Origin: Marispirochaeta aestuarii
GTDB lineage: Bacteria; Spirochaetota; Spirochaetia; JC444; Marispirochaetaceae
Length of the DNA: 64,000 nucleotides
Reading direction: 5' to 3'
Assembly: GCF_002087085.1 (NCBI RefSeq)
Contig: NZ_MWQY01000004.1
Location: forward strand, 124,001-188,000
In this document: in pieces, positions 43,132-51,736 of the stretch
Numbering within the stretch: position 1 is the stretch's first letter
Layout of the letters: every line of letters begins with the position of its first letter
The notes under the pieces: generated by a model
What the model saw: the letters and a program-made list of their open reading frames with translations, nothing else
The model's database searches: none
Told to the model about the DNA's origin: nothing
Program-made: the position numbers and the translations under genes

Positions 43132-44631
43132 TCAAATGTCATGGGGATGCAATCCATCATCCCCTCCAGCATACAATAAAAGCAGTTGTTTTGCATACTT
43201 ACTGTAGGCTGTAAACGTCTTTTCGTAGTTTTCCCCGTTTTCGGCCTCGGGTACGTAAGTTGTTCCGTCAAAAACGCCCGATTTTTTCCCACGCCCCAGA
43301 GTATGCAGACCATACAAAGCAGCACCATAGGATGAATCGATATCTTTCATTGCCAGGAGTTTCCTGTCCATAAGCGTACTGAGAATCTGCATGAGCACTT
43401 TGTCAGAACCTCCACCACCCACTACACCAATCGTTGCAGGCAACTTATCGCCATCGCCGAGAGCAAGCAGCGCATCGTATAACGAACAGGCGACCCCTTC
43501 TAAAACAGCCCTTGCAAAATGTGCCTTTCCGTGACGGAACGACACACCCGAGAATGTTCCCCTCAAGTCCGAATTCCAGTAGGGAGTCCGCTCACCGGAC
43601 AGGTAGGGATGAAATATAAGTCCCTCACATCCAGGAGGAGCCTGATCCGCCAGGTTATCGAAAGCGACATATCCCTCCGGAGTTCGGGGGAATCCCTCCG
43701 TTTCCACTGCCCATGTTATGGAGGAACCAGCAGAATTCGTCCCCGCCTGAGAGTACCAGAGATCGTCAATAAGATATGGATAAGTCAGCAGCCCGCCGAC
43801 CGGATTCGGTGTTTGCTTGATAACATGAATTCCCCCGGCAGTTCCTATCCGTATAACATAGTCCCCTGGTTTACGAGCACCTGCTCCATAGGTTTCCATG
43901 GCACTGTCCAGAGCTCCACATAAAACAGGGATTCCGGAAGGCAACCCGAGCAGTCGTGCTCCATTCTTGTTTAATGTTCCAGAAATTTCACCCGCCGGGA
44001 GAATCTCCGGCAGCAGTGAAATATCCAGTGATGCCATCGCTGCAAGTTCTTCAGACCAGGTTCCAGTTCCTGCATTGCAGAGCATGGAAGAAACTGCTGT
44101 AGAGAAATCACTAGTCCAATTTCCCGTAAGATGATATACAAGAAAATCCTTTGAAAAACTAACATGGCGTATTCTCCCCCATATTTCCGGGTGATGCCTC
44201 TTTATCCACAGAAAATGGGGTAATGTCCACGTAGTTGAAACCTGGTTATTTGTCTGAGTAAAAATCAGGTTTCCCTTCAGCCGATTGAGTTCCTCAACCT
44301 CCCGTGCAGACCGTTGGTCGCTCCAGATAATAGCGCGCCGAAGGCTTTTTCCAACATTGTCAGCAAGCACTCCAATGTGTGCAGCGCTGGTTGGAACAAT
44401 AGCGGCAATAGCATGTGGATCTATATCACAGAAACTCAGCATTCTTCCTGACGCTTCAGATACAGCAACAAGCCAATCTTCAGGATTTTGTTCGGCCCAT
44501 CCTGGTTTTTCTGAATAGGTGTCGTATCCGGCAGAGGCTGTAGCTGCAACTGAACCTGAAGCATCGACAACAGATAATTTACAGGAGCTCGTGCCCAAAT
44601 CAATGCTTAGAACGTACTCAGTACTTTTCAT
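43132..44631 (-). CDS. FGGY-family carbohydrate kinase (xylulokinase-like)
   Basis: A 499-residue sugar kinase. The N-terminal phosphate loop (S-I-D-L-G-T-S-S-C-K), W-A-E-Q-N-P, the P-H-F-L-W-I-K region, the G-A-L-D-S-A-M-E loop with the catalytic Asp, and the adenosine motif V-V-G-G-G-G-S-D-K are all FGGY features. It phosphorylates a ketose or polyol; xylulose is only the nearest guess. It is preceded by an aldolase gene (stop seven bases upstream of this ATG) in the TRAP operon. A TTG at 44649 is less likely. Confidence 0.88.
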   Translation of the reverse strand: MKSTEYVLSIDLGTSSCKLSVVDASGSVAATASAGYDTYSEKPGWAEQNPEDWLVAVSEASGRMLSFCDIDPHAIAAIVPTSAAHIGVLADNVGKSLRRAIIWSDQRSAREVEELNRLKGNLIFTQTNNQVSTTWTLPHFLWIKRHHPEIWGRIRHVSFSKDFLVYHLTGNWTSDFSTAVSSMLCNAGTGTWSEELAAMASLDISLLPEILPAGEISGTLNKNGARLLGLPSGIPVLCGALDSAMETYGAGARKPGDYVIRIGTAGGIHVIKQTPNPVGGLLTYPYLIDDLWYSQAGTNSAGSSITWAVETEGFPRTPEGYVAFDNLADQAPPGCEGLIFHPYLSGERTPYWNSDLRGTFSGVSFRHGKAHFARAVLEGVACSLYDALLALGDGDKLPATIGVVGGGGSDKVLMQILSTLMDRKLLAMKDIDSSYGAALYGLHTLGRGKKSGVFDGTTYVPEAENGENYEKTFTAYSKYAKQLLLLYAGGDDGLHPHDI

Positions 44632-44638
44632 AACCGTC

Positions 44639-45388
44639 TCATTCTTCAATGAATTCCCGCTGGTACTCTTTGAGTGCGTTGTTCATCAGGCCCATATCAT
44701 GAGACAGAAGGAAGAAATCCATCCCCGCAGCTCTCCACTTTTTCATATCCTGAGGGGAACCTACACTAAGTCCTATTGCAACATTATTTTTTTTTGCAAT
44801 TGCACTTACTCTGCTTACCACAGAATCAAACTCTGATTCAGTATTCGACATCATCATTGAATACCTCAGATCCCCACCGCCAACAAGACAACCGGTTATT
44901 CCCGGAACAGAGAGAATTTCCTCGGCCTTTTCTGCGGACGATACTGTTTCAATCATTAATATCACATTTATATTTTCGTTTATCATTTCATAGTAATCGT
45001 CTCCATAGAACACAGCCGCGGGGCTACTCTTGGAACGTTTACCTAACGGAGCATAATATGCTGACTCAACTGCCCGGATAGCTTCTTGCCGGCTTTCGAT
45101 CATTGGCACAATAATTCCAGTTGCTCCAGCATCCAGCAGGTTATTAATGGACCCAGGGCTGTTTTCAGCAACCCTGCCGAAGGGTGCAGGACCGTTTGAG
45201 CGGGCGAGACTGCGGATCGCACCTGTTGCACTCTCCTTATCAAAATGGCTGTGCTGCAGATCGACCATTGCAAAGTCAAAGCGTGATCGTCCAACCATTT
45301 CTGCTATCCGAACGCTTCCAAGACATACGCCAAAACCAATGACAGGTTTCTCCCCCGCCAACTTCAATCCTCGAACTGTTTCATTCAT
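44639..45388 (-). CDS. HpcH/HpaI-family aldolase
   Basis: A 249-residue TIM-barrel class II aldolase of the HpcH/HpaI (2-keto-3-deoxy-acid) family. The metal site is suggested by I-E-T-V (Glu) and G-G-G-D-L (Asp), and the catalytic region has V-D-L-Q-H (Gln where most members have Glu-His). R-V-A-E-N and G-A-T-G-I-I-V-P-M are family marks. It should cleave a 2-keto-3-deoxy sugar acid to pyruvate and an aldehyde. AAAGGAG lies about 14 bases before the ATG. Confidence 0.87.
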   Translation of the reverse strand: MNETVRGLKLAGEKPVIGFGVCLGSVRIAEMVGRSRFDFAMVDLQHSHFDKESATGAIRSLARSNGPAPFGRVAENSPGSINNLLDAGATGIIVPMIESRQEAIRAVESAYYAPLGKRSKSSPAAVFYGDDYYEMINENINVILMIETVSSAEKAEEILSVPGITGCLVGGGDLRYSMMMSNTESEFDSVVSRVSAIAKKNNVAIGLSVGSPQDMKKWRAAGMDFFLLSHDMGLMNNALKEYQREFIEE

Positions 45389-45418
45389 AGTGGGTACGAA
45401 TCTCCTTTCCCTGTTATC

Positions 45419-46711
45419 TCATCCGAAAAGTGCATTTGGGATTGCGAGCACGCTTTGCGGTATAGCAATTATCAATGCAAGAGCAATAAACAACACAACT
45501 ATCATCGGCCACAGCTCCCTGAGAGTAGATTCATAGTTGAGCTTTTTAATCCCGCAAACAGTCATAAGCACGACTCCGACTGGCGGGGTAGTATTACCGA
45601 TCATTGCATTTATTACAATAATCACACCAAAGTGAATCGGGTCCATTCCTGACGCAACAACAAGAGGAAGAACCATAGGAACAAACAACATGATATTTAC
45701 CGTTGGATCAGAAAGGGCACCCAGCAAAATGAATAACAAATTTATACTGAGTATGATCAAAAATTTATTATCCCCTGCAAAAGTTGTCATAAAATGAAAA
45801 ATATAATCCTGAAGATTTTCAGCAGTCATTACAAAACTGAAGACCTTCGCCGCTGGAAGAACCAGCAGGATCGAACCGCAGGTAATTACAACGCTTTTCA
45901 AACTTTGAATAAATTCGTCAAACTGCATGGTCCTGTACAGAAAAACTCCCAAAATCAGTGAATATACCACAGCTATTGCTGAGGCCTCTGTCGTTGTAAC
46001 AATCCCGAGGTAAATCCCGCCAAGCAGTATCACCGGTGTAAACAATGGAAGAATACCCTGGATGAATGCAACCAACAGATCCTGCAGATATTTCCTGACA
46101 TTTTCAATTTTACGTTTCGGGTAATGTCGTCTGAACGAAACCAAGAAAACATAGAGCATCAGTACAAGCCCGATGATAACGCCGGGGATTAATCCACCGA
46201 AAAACAGACGCCCTACAGATACATTGGCAACCATTGCATAAACAACCATAGGAATACTGGGAGGAATTATTGGCCCTACTGTTGATGATGCAATTGTAAT
46301 CGCCGCGCTGAATTCTTTATCGAAGCCTTCCTCCACCATGGCCTCATAGTTCAGGTTGCCTATTCCACCAACATCCGCTACTGCTGATCCGGACATGCCT
46401 GCGAACAGGATACTGGTTGCAATATTTACATGCCCCAAACCTCCCGGAATATATCCGACAAGCGCCTTACAGAAATTAAATATCCTGTCCGCAACTGAGG
46501 TTCTATTCATGATCTCAGCGGTTAGAATAAACATCGGTATAGCAATCAACACGAAATTATCAAGTCCGGAGAACATCTGCATTGCCATAAAGCCAAGATC
46601 CATCCCTTTCAATCCGATATAAACGAAAGAAGAAGTTATCATCGCAATACTGATAGGCATGCCAAAAAGAAAAAGGATAAAAAAGGTAAAAATAAACACA
46701 ATAAGCAGCAT
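45419..46711 (-). CDS. TRAP transporter large permease (DctM)
   Basis: A 430-residue membrane protein with the DctM pattern (L-F-G-M-P-I-S-I-A near the start, G-M-S-G-S-A-V-A-D, and P-P-S-I-P-M-V-V-Y). It is the sodium-coupled channel subunit of a TRAP uptake system. GGAG precedes the ATG. It is 11 bases after the DctQ gene. Confidence 0.93.
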   Translation of the reverse strand: MLLIVFIFTFFILFLFGMPISIAMITSSFVYIGLKGMDLGFMAMQMFSGLDNFVLIAIPMFILTAEIMNRTSVADRIFNFCKALVGYIPGGLGHVNIATSILFAGMSGSAVADVGGIGNLNYEAMVEEGFDKEFSAAITIASSTVGPIIPPSIPMVVYAMVANVSVGRLFFGGLIPGVIIGLVLMLYVFLVSFRRHYPKRKIENVRKYLQDLLVAFIQGILPLFTPVILLGGIYLGIVTTTEASAIAVVYSLILGVFLYRTMQFDEFIQSLKSVVITCGSILLVLPAAKVFSFVMTAENLQDYIFHFMTTFAGDNKFLIILSINLLFILLGALSDPTVNIMLFVPMVLPLVVASGMDPIHFGVIIVINAMIGNTTPPVGVVLMTVCGIKKLNYESTLRELWPMIVVLFIALALIIAIPQSVLAIPNALFG

Positions 46712-46722
46712 ATCTTTCTCCG

Positions 46723-47256
46723 TTAGCTTTTAAGCATTTGTTTTGAAGTTTTCCGGCTGCTCATATCTTCATGAATGCGATTAAAGTCCAGGAAAATATT
46801 GCTTATTACATGAAGAGCCATAAGGGAAAAAGCTATTGGAATGATCAGATAGACATACTTGAGCGGAACCCTGAGCATGTTTGATCTTCTGAGATTCTTT
46901 AAGATGCCAAAGGACGGTGCAATATACCATAGAAAAACAAGCAGCATTATTACATTCATTATCAGATGAACTATATTCCTGACTCGTTTGGGCAAACGTT
47001 GTTCAATCGCTGTCACACGGACATGGTTATCTTCTCCCATTACATAAGCGGAAGCGAGGAAGCTCATCCAGATAAAAAGGTAATTACTGAGTTCATCAGA
47101 CCATGCAAATGGTTTGAACAGAACATAGCGAAAAATAATATTCAGTACGATCACCGTCAGCATGACTGCAAGGCAGAACATGCCGGCAAAAAGTTCTATT
47201 TTCTGCAACAGGCGTGAAATCTTCAACGACAGCTGCAAAATGCTCTTTTGCGTCAT
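46723..47256 (-). CDS. TRAP transporter small permease (DctQ)
   Basis: A 177-residue protein with four hydrophobic helices and the DctQ core (F-A-W-S-D-E-L-S-N-Y-L-F-I-W). It pairs with DctM in the membrane. Confidence 0.92.
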   Translation of the reverse strand: MTQKSILQLSLKISRLLQKIELFAGMFCLAVMLTVIVLNIIFRYVLFKPFAWSDELSNYLFIWMSFLASAYVMGEDNHVRVTAIEQRLPKRVRNIVHLIMNVIMLLVFLWYIAPSFGILKNLRRSNMLRVPLKYVYLIIPIAFSLMALHVISNIFLDFNRIHEDMSSRKTSKQMLKS

Positions 47257-47287
47257 TTTTTCTCCAGTTCTTTGATATATGGTTCCT

Positions 47288-47306
47288 CCCGCCCTTCATG
47301 GACGGG
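47288..47306 (-). other. Intercistronic hairpin after the TRAP binding-protein gene
   Basis: CCCGCCC (47288-47294) and GGACGGG (47300-47306) form a stem with one mismatch between the DctP and DctQ genes, without a T-run. Such hairpins protect the upstream mRNA and favour higher binding-protein levels. Confidence 0.5.
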
Positions 47307-47328
47307 AAGAACATCAATAAATCAGGCC

Positions 47329-48327
47329 TTAGTCGGGAATGGACTGAATATTATTGTACAGGTCTACCCACTCGGGATTCCTTTCCAGAACAAGGGGAAC
47401 CCTGTCCATAAAAGGTCTGGTATCGATATCATCGATGATGGTCATGCCATAGGATTCCACCTGATCCATCAGGGCATTCTCATTATTCTGTACAATCTCA
47501 TCTATCCGGTTTGCTTCAAAGGTGAATACCTCTTCTATGATTTTCTGCTCTTCCGGAGATAGAGAGTTCCAGGTCGATTCAGCCATAATGGTTCCCGCTA
47601 CTGCAAGCATATGCCTGGTCAGCATGAGATACTTCTGGACTTCATAGAATTTCATGGTAACAATTTGCGTGAGCGGATTTTCCTGGGCGTCGACCACTCC
47701 CGTCTGCAACCCCATATACACATCACCGATGGGCAGAGAGGTTCCGACAGCATTAAAAATAGTGGCGATCTCGTTATAGGGAGGAAAGTTTACAACCCGC
47801 AATTTAAGCCTGTTGAAGTCATCAAGCTTAACCAGAGGCTTGTTTCCGGTTACATTCCTGAATCCAAAGTTATAATGATCAAGCTGTTTAACCCCAACAG
47901 CCTCTCCAATCTCTTTCTTCAGGTTTTTATAAAGCTGACTTTCTTTGAAGTTATTCCAGTGAGCGTAACTCCTGAACACGTATGGTCCAAGAAGAACACC
48001 GGATTTCGGCAGATATTCCGAAGCACTGTCCAACGGTGCCATATCCAGCTGTCCCATGATAACAGCCTGAACAGCATCGTTATAATTTGCATATGTACCG
48101 TTCGGGTATATATTAAGCTCCAGTCGTCCTCCCGATTTCTCCTTCAGCAGATCATTAGCTTCCAGCAGTGCAACATGCACAGGATGATCTGTAGCGAAAA
48201 CATGTGCATACGACAGAACACGTTTTTCGGTACCACCACTTTCACCTTCACCCCCGGCATAGAGTGTCCCTGCAATAAGAAAACATACCAATACTAAACC
48301 CAGAATCCTCGTGTTTGGATTTCTCAT
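47329..48327 (-). CDS. TRAP transporter substrate-binding protein (DctP)
   Basis: A 332-residue periplasmic binding protein with a signal peptide (hydrophobic residues 8-23, then A-G-G-E-G-E-S-G-G). The family marks are H-P-V-H-V-A-L-L-E-A, L-K-L-R-V-V-N-F-P-P (the Arg that binds the carboxylate) and Q-E-N-P-L-T-Q-I. The ligand should be a sugar acid or other carboxylate. It is the first gene of the operon, with AGGAGG before the ATG. Confidence 0.93.
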   Translation of the reverse strand: MRNPNTRILGLVLVCFLIAGTLYAGGEGESGGTEKRVLSYAHVFATDHPVHVALLEANDLLKEKSGGRLELNIYPNGTYANYNDAVQAVIMGQLDMAPLDSASEYLPKSGVLLGPYVFRSYAHWNNFKESQLYKNLKKEIGEAVGVKQLDHYNFGFRNVTGNKPLVKLDDFNRLKLRVVNFPPYNEIATIFNAVGTSLPIGDVYMGLQTGVVDAQENPLTQIVTMKFYEVQKYLMLTRHMLAVAGTIMAESTWNSLSPEEQKIIEEVFTFEANRIDEIVQNNENALMDQVESYGMTIIDDIDTRPFMDRVPLVLERNPEWVDLYNNIQSIPD

Positions 48328-48368
48328 AAAACCTCCTGAATAGTCTATGGATATCAGCTGATGAGAAA

Positions 48369-48402
48369 ATCATAAAACATACAACCTAATTTGTCAACAA
48401 AT
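48369..48402 (-). promoter_or_regulatory. TRAP operon promoter with overlapping GntR-type operator
   Basis: On the minus strand TTGACA (48397-48392), 17 bases, TATGAT (48374-48369), a near-consensus promoter. The palindrome ATTTGT-CA-ACAAAT (48389-48402) covers the -35 box; its GT and AC cores fit GntR-family operators. The leader is about 35 bases with a ribosome site. Confidence 0.7.
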
Positions 48403-48874
48403 AAAAAATATCCTTATATTCTTGATATATAATAAGATATAAATCTTATGTATTTATTTAACATATATATACAATGTAAATAAGTATTTTTCTCTCTTAA
48501 TTGTCGACATTTATCTGAATATTTTCCGATAAACAAATCTTTGAGGACTTTTTGCCCGATGAGACCAGCCTGTGCATCTCGAATAACATAGCCGTTCAAT
48601 CGTGACAACAGGTTTATTCGGCTGAGATATAACCATCCTAAAATATGAAAACTGTCCTTATGAAATCAACGTGACGCTGCGCGTTCTACAAGCTACAGAG
48701 AACAGGCCTGCGATTCAGTAAGTGATTTGAAAAATCACATATCCTTTCCTGAGTACTCACCGGCCAACTACCCTACCGGAAAGAAAATTCTGTGAGATGA
48801 AGGTTCATGGAAATCATGGTTGATGTTCAACACGGTAATTCGCTTCCGGGCTGTTTTATCTTCGGACAAACCCT
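48403..48874. other. Intergenic stretch without a recognised gene
   Basis: About 470 bases between the TRAP promoter and the msrB stop. The part next to the promoter (48403-48500) is very AT-rich and could be an upstream promoter element or bendable DNA. I see no terminator hairpin, tRNA or convincing ORF; a 64-codon frame at 48414-48608 looks like chance. Confidence 0.5.
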
Positions 48875-49477
48875 TTACCCGTTCCCATCCCCTGAAAAAA
48901 GATACAAAAGTTCTCCGTATCCTTCCTGCTCCAGCCTGTTTACAGGGATAAACTCAAGGGATGCTGAATTGATGCAGTAACGGAGCCCCGCGGGCTGCGG
49001 CCCGTCGGTAAAAACGTGCCCCAGATGTGAATCAGCATAAAAACTGCGGACCTCTACCCTTCTCATTCCGTAGGAGGTGTCGATATGTTCGACAATATTC
49101 CCCCCGGCGATGGGCTTCGTAAAACTGGGCCAACCGGTACCCGAATCATACTTGTCCGTCGAACTGAAAAGAGGCTCCCCGGATACTACATCCACGTAGA
49201 TGCCTTCCTCGTGATTGTCCCAGTACTCGTTCCTGTACGGCGGCTCCGTACCGTTGCGCCGGGCAACATCAAACTGCATCCCGGTAAGCTCCTTCATTAA
49301 TTCCTCATCCCCGGGCCTGACGTAGGCATCCCCGGCTGTTCCCGAAGGAGGCAGAACATCACCTGCAGCAGGGGCCATCATGGGCTGCTCCCCGGTCTCC
49401 TGTTTTCCCGCCGCCAGGGCAGGAAAAAACGCGGCAGCGGCAATAATGCCGGCAAGAATATATATTCGCATGTTCAT
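48875..49477 (-). CDS. msrB: Exported peptide-methionine (R)-S-oxide reductase
   Basis: A 200-residue MsrB with an N-terminal signal peptide (residues 1-23), so it acts outside the cytoplasm. Family motifs are [16 protein letters not shown] and the catalytic Cys168 in R-Y-C-I-N-S. The two CxxC zinc pairs of many MsrB proteins are absent ([11 protein letters not shown] in place of the first), and Cys168 is the only cysteine, so thioredoxin must reduce it directly. AAGGAG supports the ATG. It is the third gene after thioredoxin and the DipZ-like reductase. Confidence 0.93.
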   Translation of the reverse strand: MNMRIYILAGIIAAAAFFPALAAGKQETGEQPMMAPAAGDVLPPSGTAGDAYVRPGDEELMKELTGMQFDVARRNGTEPPYRNEYWDNHEEGIYVDVVSGEPLFSSTDKYDSGTGWPSFTKPIAGGNIVEHIDTSYGMRRVEVRSFYADSHLGHVFTDGPQPAGLRYCINSASLEFIPVNRLEQEGYGELLYLFSGDGNG

Positions 49478-49489
49478 GTCATACTCCTT

Positions 49490-51202
49490 TTACCCGAAGG
49501 TAAACGCATAAAATCTGAAATCACCATCAGCCTCAAGCCGCAGCAGCCGCTCTTCGGCTTCGTCAAACCCGGCCAGCCGGTAAAGACCGCTTTCAGCGGG
49601 TTCAATAACAGTCTTTTCATCGGCATCCACACTGACGCGCACACGTCCCCCCCGGGTAAGGGGTTCGATTACCACATAGATCTCCTTTGAGTAGAACCCG
49701 AGCTCAATCGCACCCTGCCCGCTGATCTGTATCGAGTCGGCCCGGATAAGCCATTCCCCCTCCAGGGCCCATTCGCCGTTTTCCGGAACCCGGTCAATTG
49801 AGTAGCCCATGGGCTCATTCCTTTTGAGCAGAGCTTCGGAGAGAAAGCCCTCTGCACGGCGGTACCCCAGATAGGTTTCTGCTGTTCTGCTGTGAAGGCC
49901 TTCCCAGGCCGATGCTTCTGCAGTTTTTTCAGGTGTTTTTCCGGCTTCTGCAAGGAGACTCCGGATAACCTTTTCAGAGTTTTCATACTCGCCTTCGCCA
50001 AAATGAAAATATCTGATGACTCCTTCCGCATCGATAAAGAAATGGGCCGGCCAATAGCGGTTATTATAGGCCCTCCACTGTCTGAAATCATTATCGAGAA
50101 CAACCGGCCAGCGTATACTCAGGTCCTTCATTGCCCGGGCCACATTCTCAGGATCACGTTCGAAGGCAAACTCGGGGGAATGAACACCTATAATCTCAAA
50201 TCCCTGATCCGCGTAGGCCTCATACCAGGCGCGCAGGTAGGGCATTGTCCGCACACAGTTTACGCAGCTGTAGGTCCAGAAATCCACGAGAACAACCTTT
50301 CCCCTGAGATCCTCCATCTTCAGGGGCCGGCTGTTGAACCATTCTCCCTGGGTAACGATTTCCGGCGCATTGCCAAAATTCTCGAGAATACCCTTCTCCG
50401 GCCGATTTTCCAGGCTCAAAGGTTTCGATGCACCCTCCGTTTCCGTATTCCCGTTTCTATTGCCGGAACGGCTGTCCAGCTCCCGCCGAATGAAAGCGGC
50501 GTCCTCGAAAAAGGTAAGACCGCTGCCGTAATCCGGAAAAACATCCAGGACCATGGTCTGAAACCGCCGGTCCGCACCCATGGCGATGGATATCCCGGCG
50601 ACGATCATTACGATGCCGAAAATCCTCTGAATCCTGCCGGTGTTCGCCACCAGCTTCGGAACGCGGTTCAGAAGCCTGCGTCCTCCGAGCATGACGCCGA
50701 ACATCGGGACCGCAGTTCCGGCGGAATAGGCAAGCACGATTACGACTGAACCGCCGTCCACCTGCTGACTCACCGCAAGACTGATTACCGAAGCCATTAT
50801 CGGTCCGACGCAGGGCGTCCACAGCAGCCCGAGACTTCCCCCCACCATCAGCCCCCCGCCGAATCCGCTGTGCTGCCTGCCCTGCTTCCTGCTGCCTGCT
50901 CTCGATACCAGACGTTCAAAACGCTGCTGCAGCTGCGGAACGACAAGGACGGCGCCGAAGCTCAGTATCACGATTACCGCGACGATTCTCAGGGCATCCG
51001 GCGGAACCTTCAGTGCCTGAACCAGGCTTGACAGCAGAAGCGTAAACAGGCTGAAGCTGATTACGAACCCGGCGACAACGCCCAGGGGCCTGCTTTTTCC
51101 GCCGATACTGCCTGACAGGACAATCGGGAGAACCGGAAGTATGCACGGCGATAATATCGTGACAATGCCCGACAGAAAGGCGAAAAAAGCGAGTACCATC
51201 AT
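49490..51202 (-). CDS. DipZ-like thiol-disulfide transporter (CcdA + TlpA domains)
   Basis: A 570-residue protein. Residues 1-220 are a CcdA/DsbD-type membrane domain with Cys20 (S-P-C-I-L-P) and Cys131 (T-P-C-V-G-P). Residues 275-420 are a periplasmic TlpA-like redoxin with Cys313-x-x-Cys316 (Y-S-C-V-N-C). The last 140 residues match the C-terminal domain of mycobacterial DipZ (Y-L-G-Y-R-R-A-E-G). It should carry electrons from cytosolic thioredoxin to periplasmic partners. It starts two bases after the thioredoxin stop and ends 12 bases before msrB. Confidence 0.92.
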   Translation of the reverse strand: MMVLAFFAFLSGIVTILSPCILPVLPIVLSGSIGGKSRPLGVVAGFVISFSLFTLLLSSLVQALKVPPDALRIVAVIVILSFGAVLVVPQLQQRFERLVSRAGSRKQGRQHSGFGGGLMVGGSLGLLWTPCVGPIMASVISLAVSQQVDGGSVVIVLAYSAGTAVPMFGVMLGGRRLLNRVPKLVANTGRIQRIFGIVMIVAGISIAMGADRRFQTMVLDVFPDYGSGLTFFEDAAFIRRELDSRSGNRNGNTETEGASKPLSLENRPEKGILENFGNAPEIVTQGEWFNSRPLKMEDLRGKVVLVDFWTYSCVNCVRTMPYLRAWYEAYADQGFEIIGVHSPEFAFERDPENVARAMKDLSIRWPVVLDNDFRQWRAYNNRYWPAHFFIDAEGVIRYFHFGEGEYENSEKVIRSLLAEAGKTPEKTAEASAWEGLHSRTAETYLGYRRAEGFLSEALLKRNEPMGYSIDRVPENGEWALEGEWLIRADSIQISGQGAIELGFYSKEIYVVIEPLTRGGRVRVSVDADEKTVIEPAESGLYRLAGFDEAEERLLRLEADGDFRFYAFTFG

Positions 51203-51204
51203 CT

Positions 51205-51645
51205 TTACATTACCTTAACCTTGTTCAGAAACTCGCCTGTCCCGCCGCCGTTCCACTTGGTAACAGCCTTTCCCTCAGAATCAATCTGTACAAAGGTATG
51301 CTGATAGGTGACCCCGTACTTCTCCTGGAGATCATCCGAGCTGTCATAGTCCACATAAACCAGGTAGTAATCCCTGATCTCGACCTCATTCGCCTCGAAG
51401 TCCCTCACCGCCCCCTTGCAGCTGGGACACCAGCTCGCGTTGAAAAAAAGCACCGTCGGCTTTTCGGCGGCAAGCTCCCGGGCATGATCCAGGGATCTGA
51501 AATCAACAATCGCATTGACCTCCGGCATTTCCATGGCTTCCATCATACCTCCTTCCATCACATCGACGGATTCGGACTGTCCTCCGCTGAATGCCGGAAA
51601 GGATACGATCAAGAGTACAAACGCAATTACTGTAAACACTCTCAT
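51205..51645 (-). CDS. Exported thioredoxin-like protein
   Basis: A 146-residue thioredoxin-fold protein with a signal peptide (residues 1-20) and the active site W-C-P-S-C (Cys73, Cys76). A Met/Glu-rich linker joins the two. It probably shuttles electrons between the DipZ-like protein and MsrB in the periplasm. AGGAGG precedes the ATG. Confidence 0.9.
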   Translation of the reverse strand: MRVFTVIAFVLLIVSFPAFSGGQSESVDVMEGGMMEAMEMPEVNAIVDFRSLDHARELAAEKPTVLFFNASWCPSCKGAVRDFEANEVEIRDYYLVYVDYDSSDDLQEKYGVTYQHTFVQIDSEGKAVTKWNGGGTGEFLNKVKVM

Positions 51646-51680
51646 CTGTTTACCTCCTGCTTTCGAAGGTACGACCTGAA

Positions 51681-51697
51681 TGTCACAGAAGTGTCAC
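51681..51697. promoter_or_regulatory. Direct repeat upstream of the thioredoxin operon (candidate response-regulator site)
   Basis: TGTCAC at 51681-51686 and 51692-51697, exactly 11 bases apart, one helical turn. OmpR/PhoB-type regulators bind such direct repeats. The site lies between the kinase gene and the thioredoxin gene. Confidence 0.5.
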
Positions 51698-51736
51698 GGA
51701 AAAAGAAACTGTTTATAAAATGAAGTGCCCTGAGGC

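Noticed and set aside
44639-45388. A citrate lyase beta-subunit-like (CitE) assignment for the aldolase
   Set aside because: The sequence landmarks and the TRAP/kinase context fit HpcH/HpaI aldolases better, and no other citrate lyase subunit is nearby.
48414-48608. A 64-codon ORF in the AT-rich intergenic region
   Set aside because: No ribosome site, no recognisable domain and low-complexity composition.
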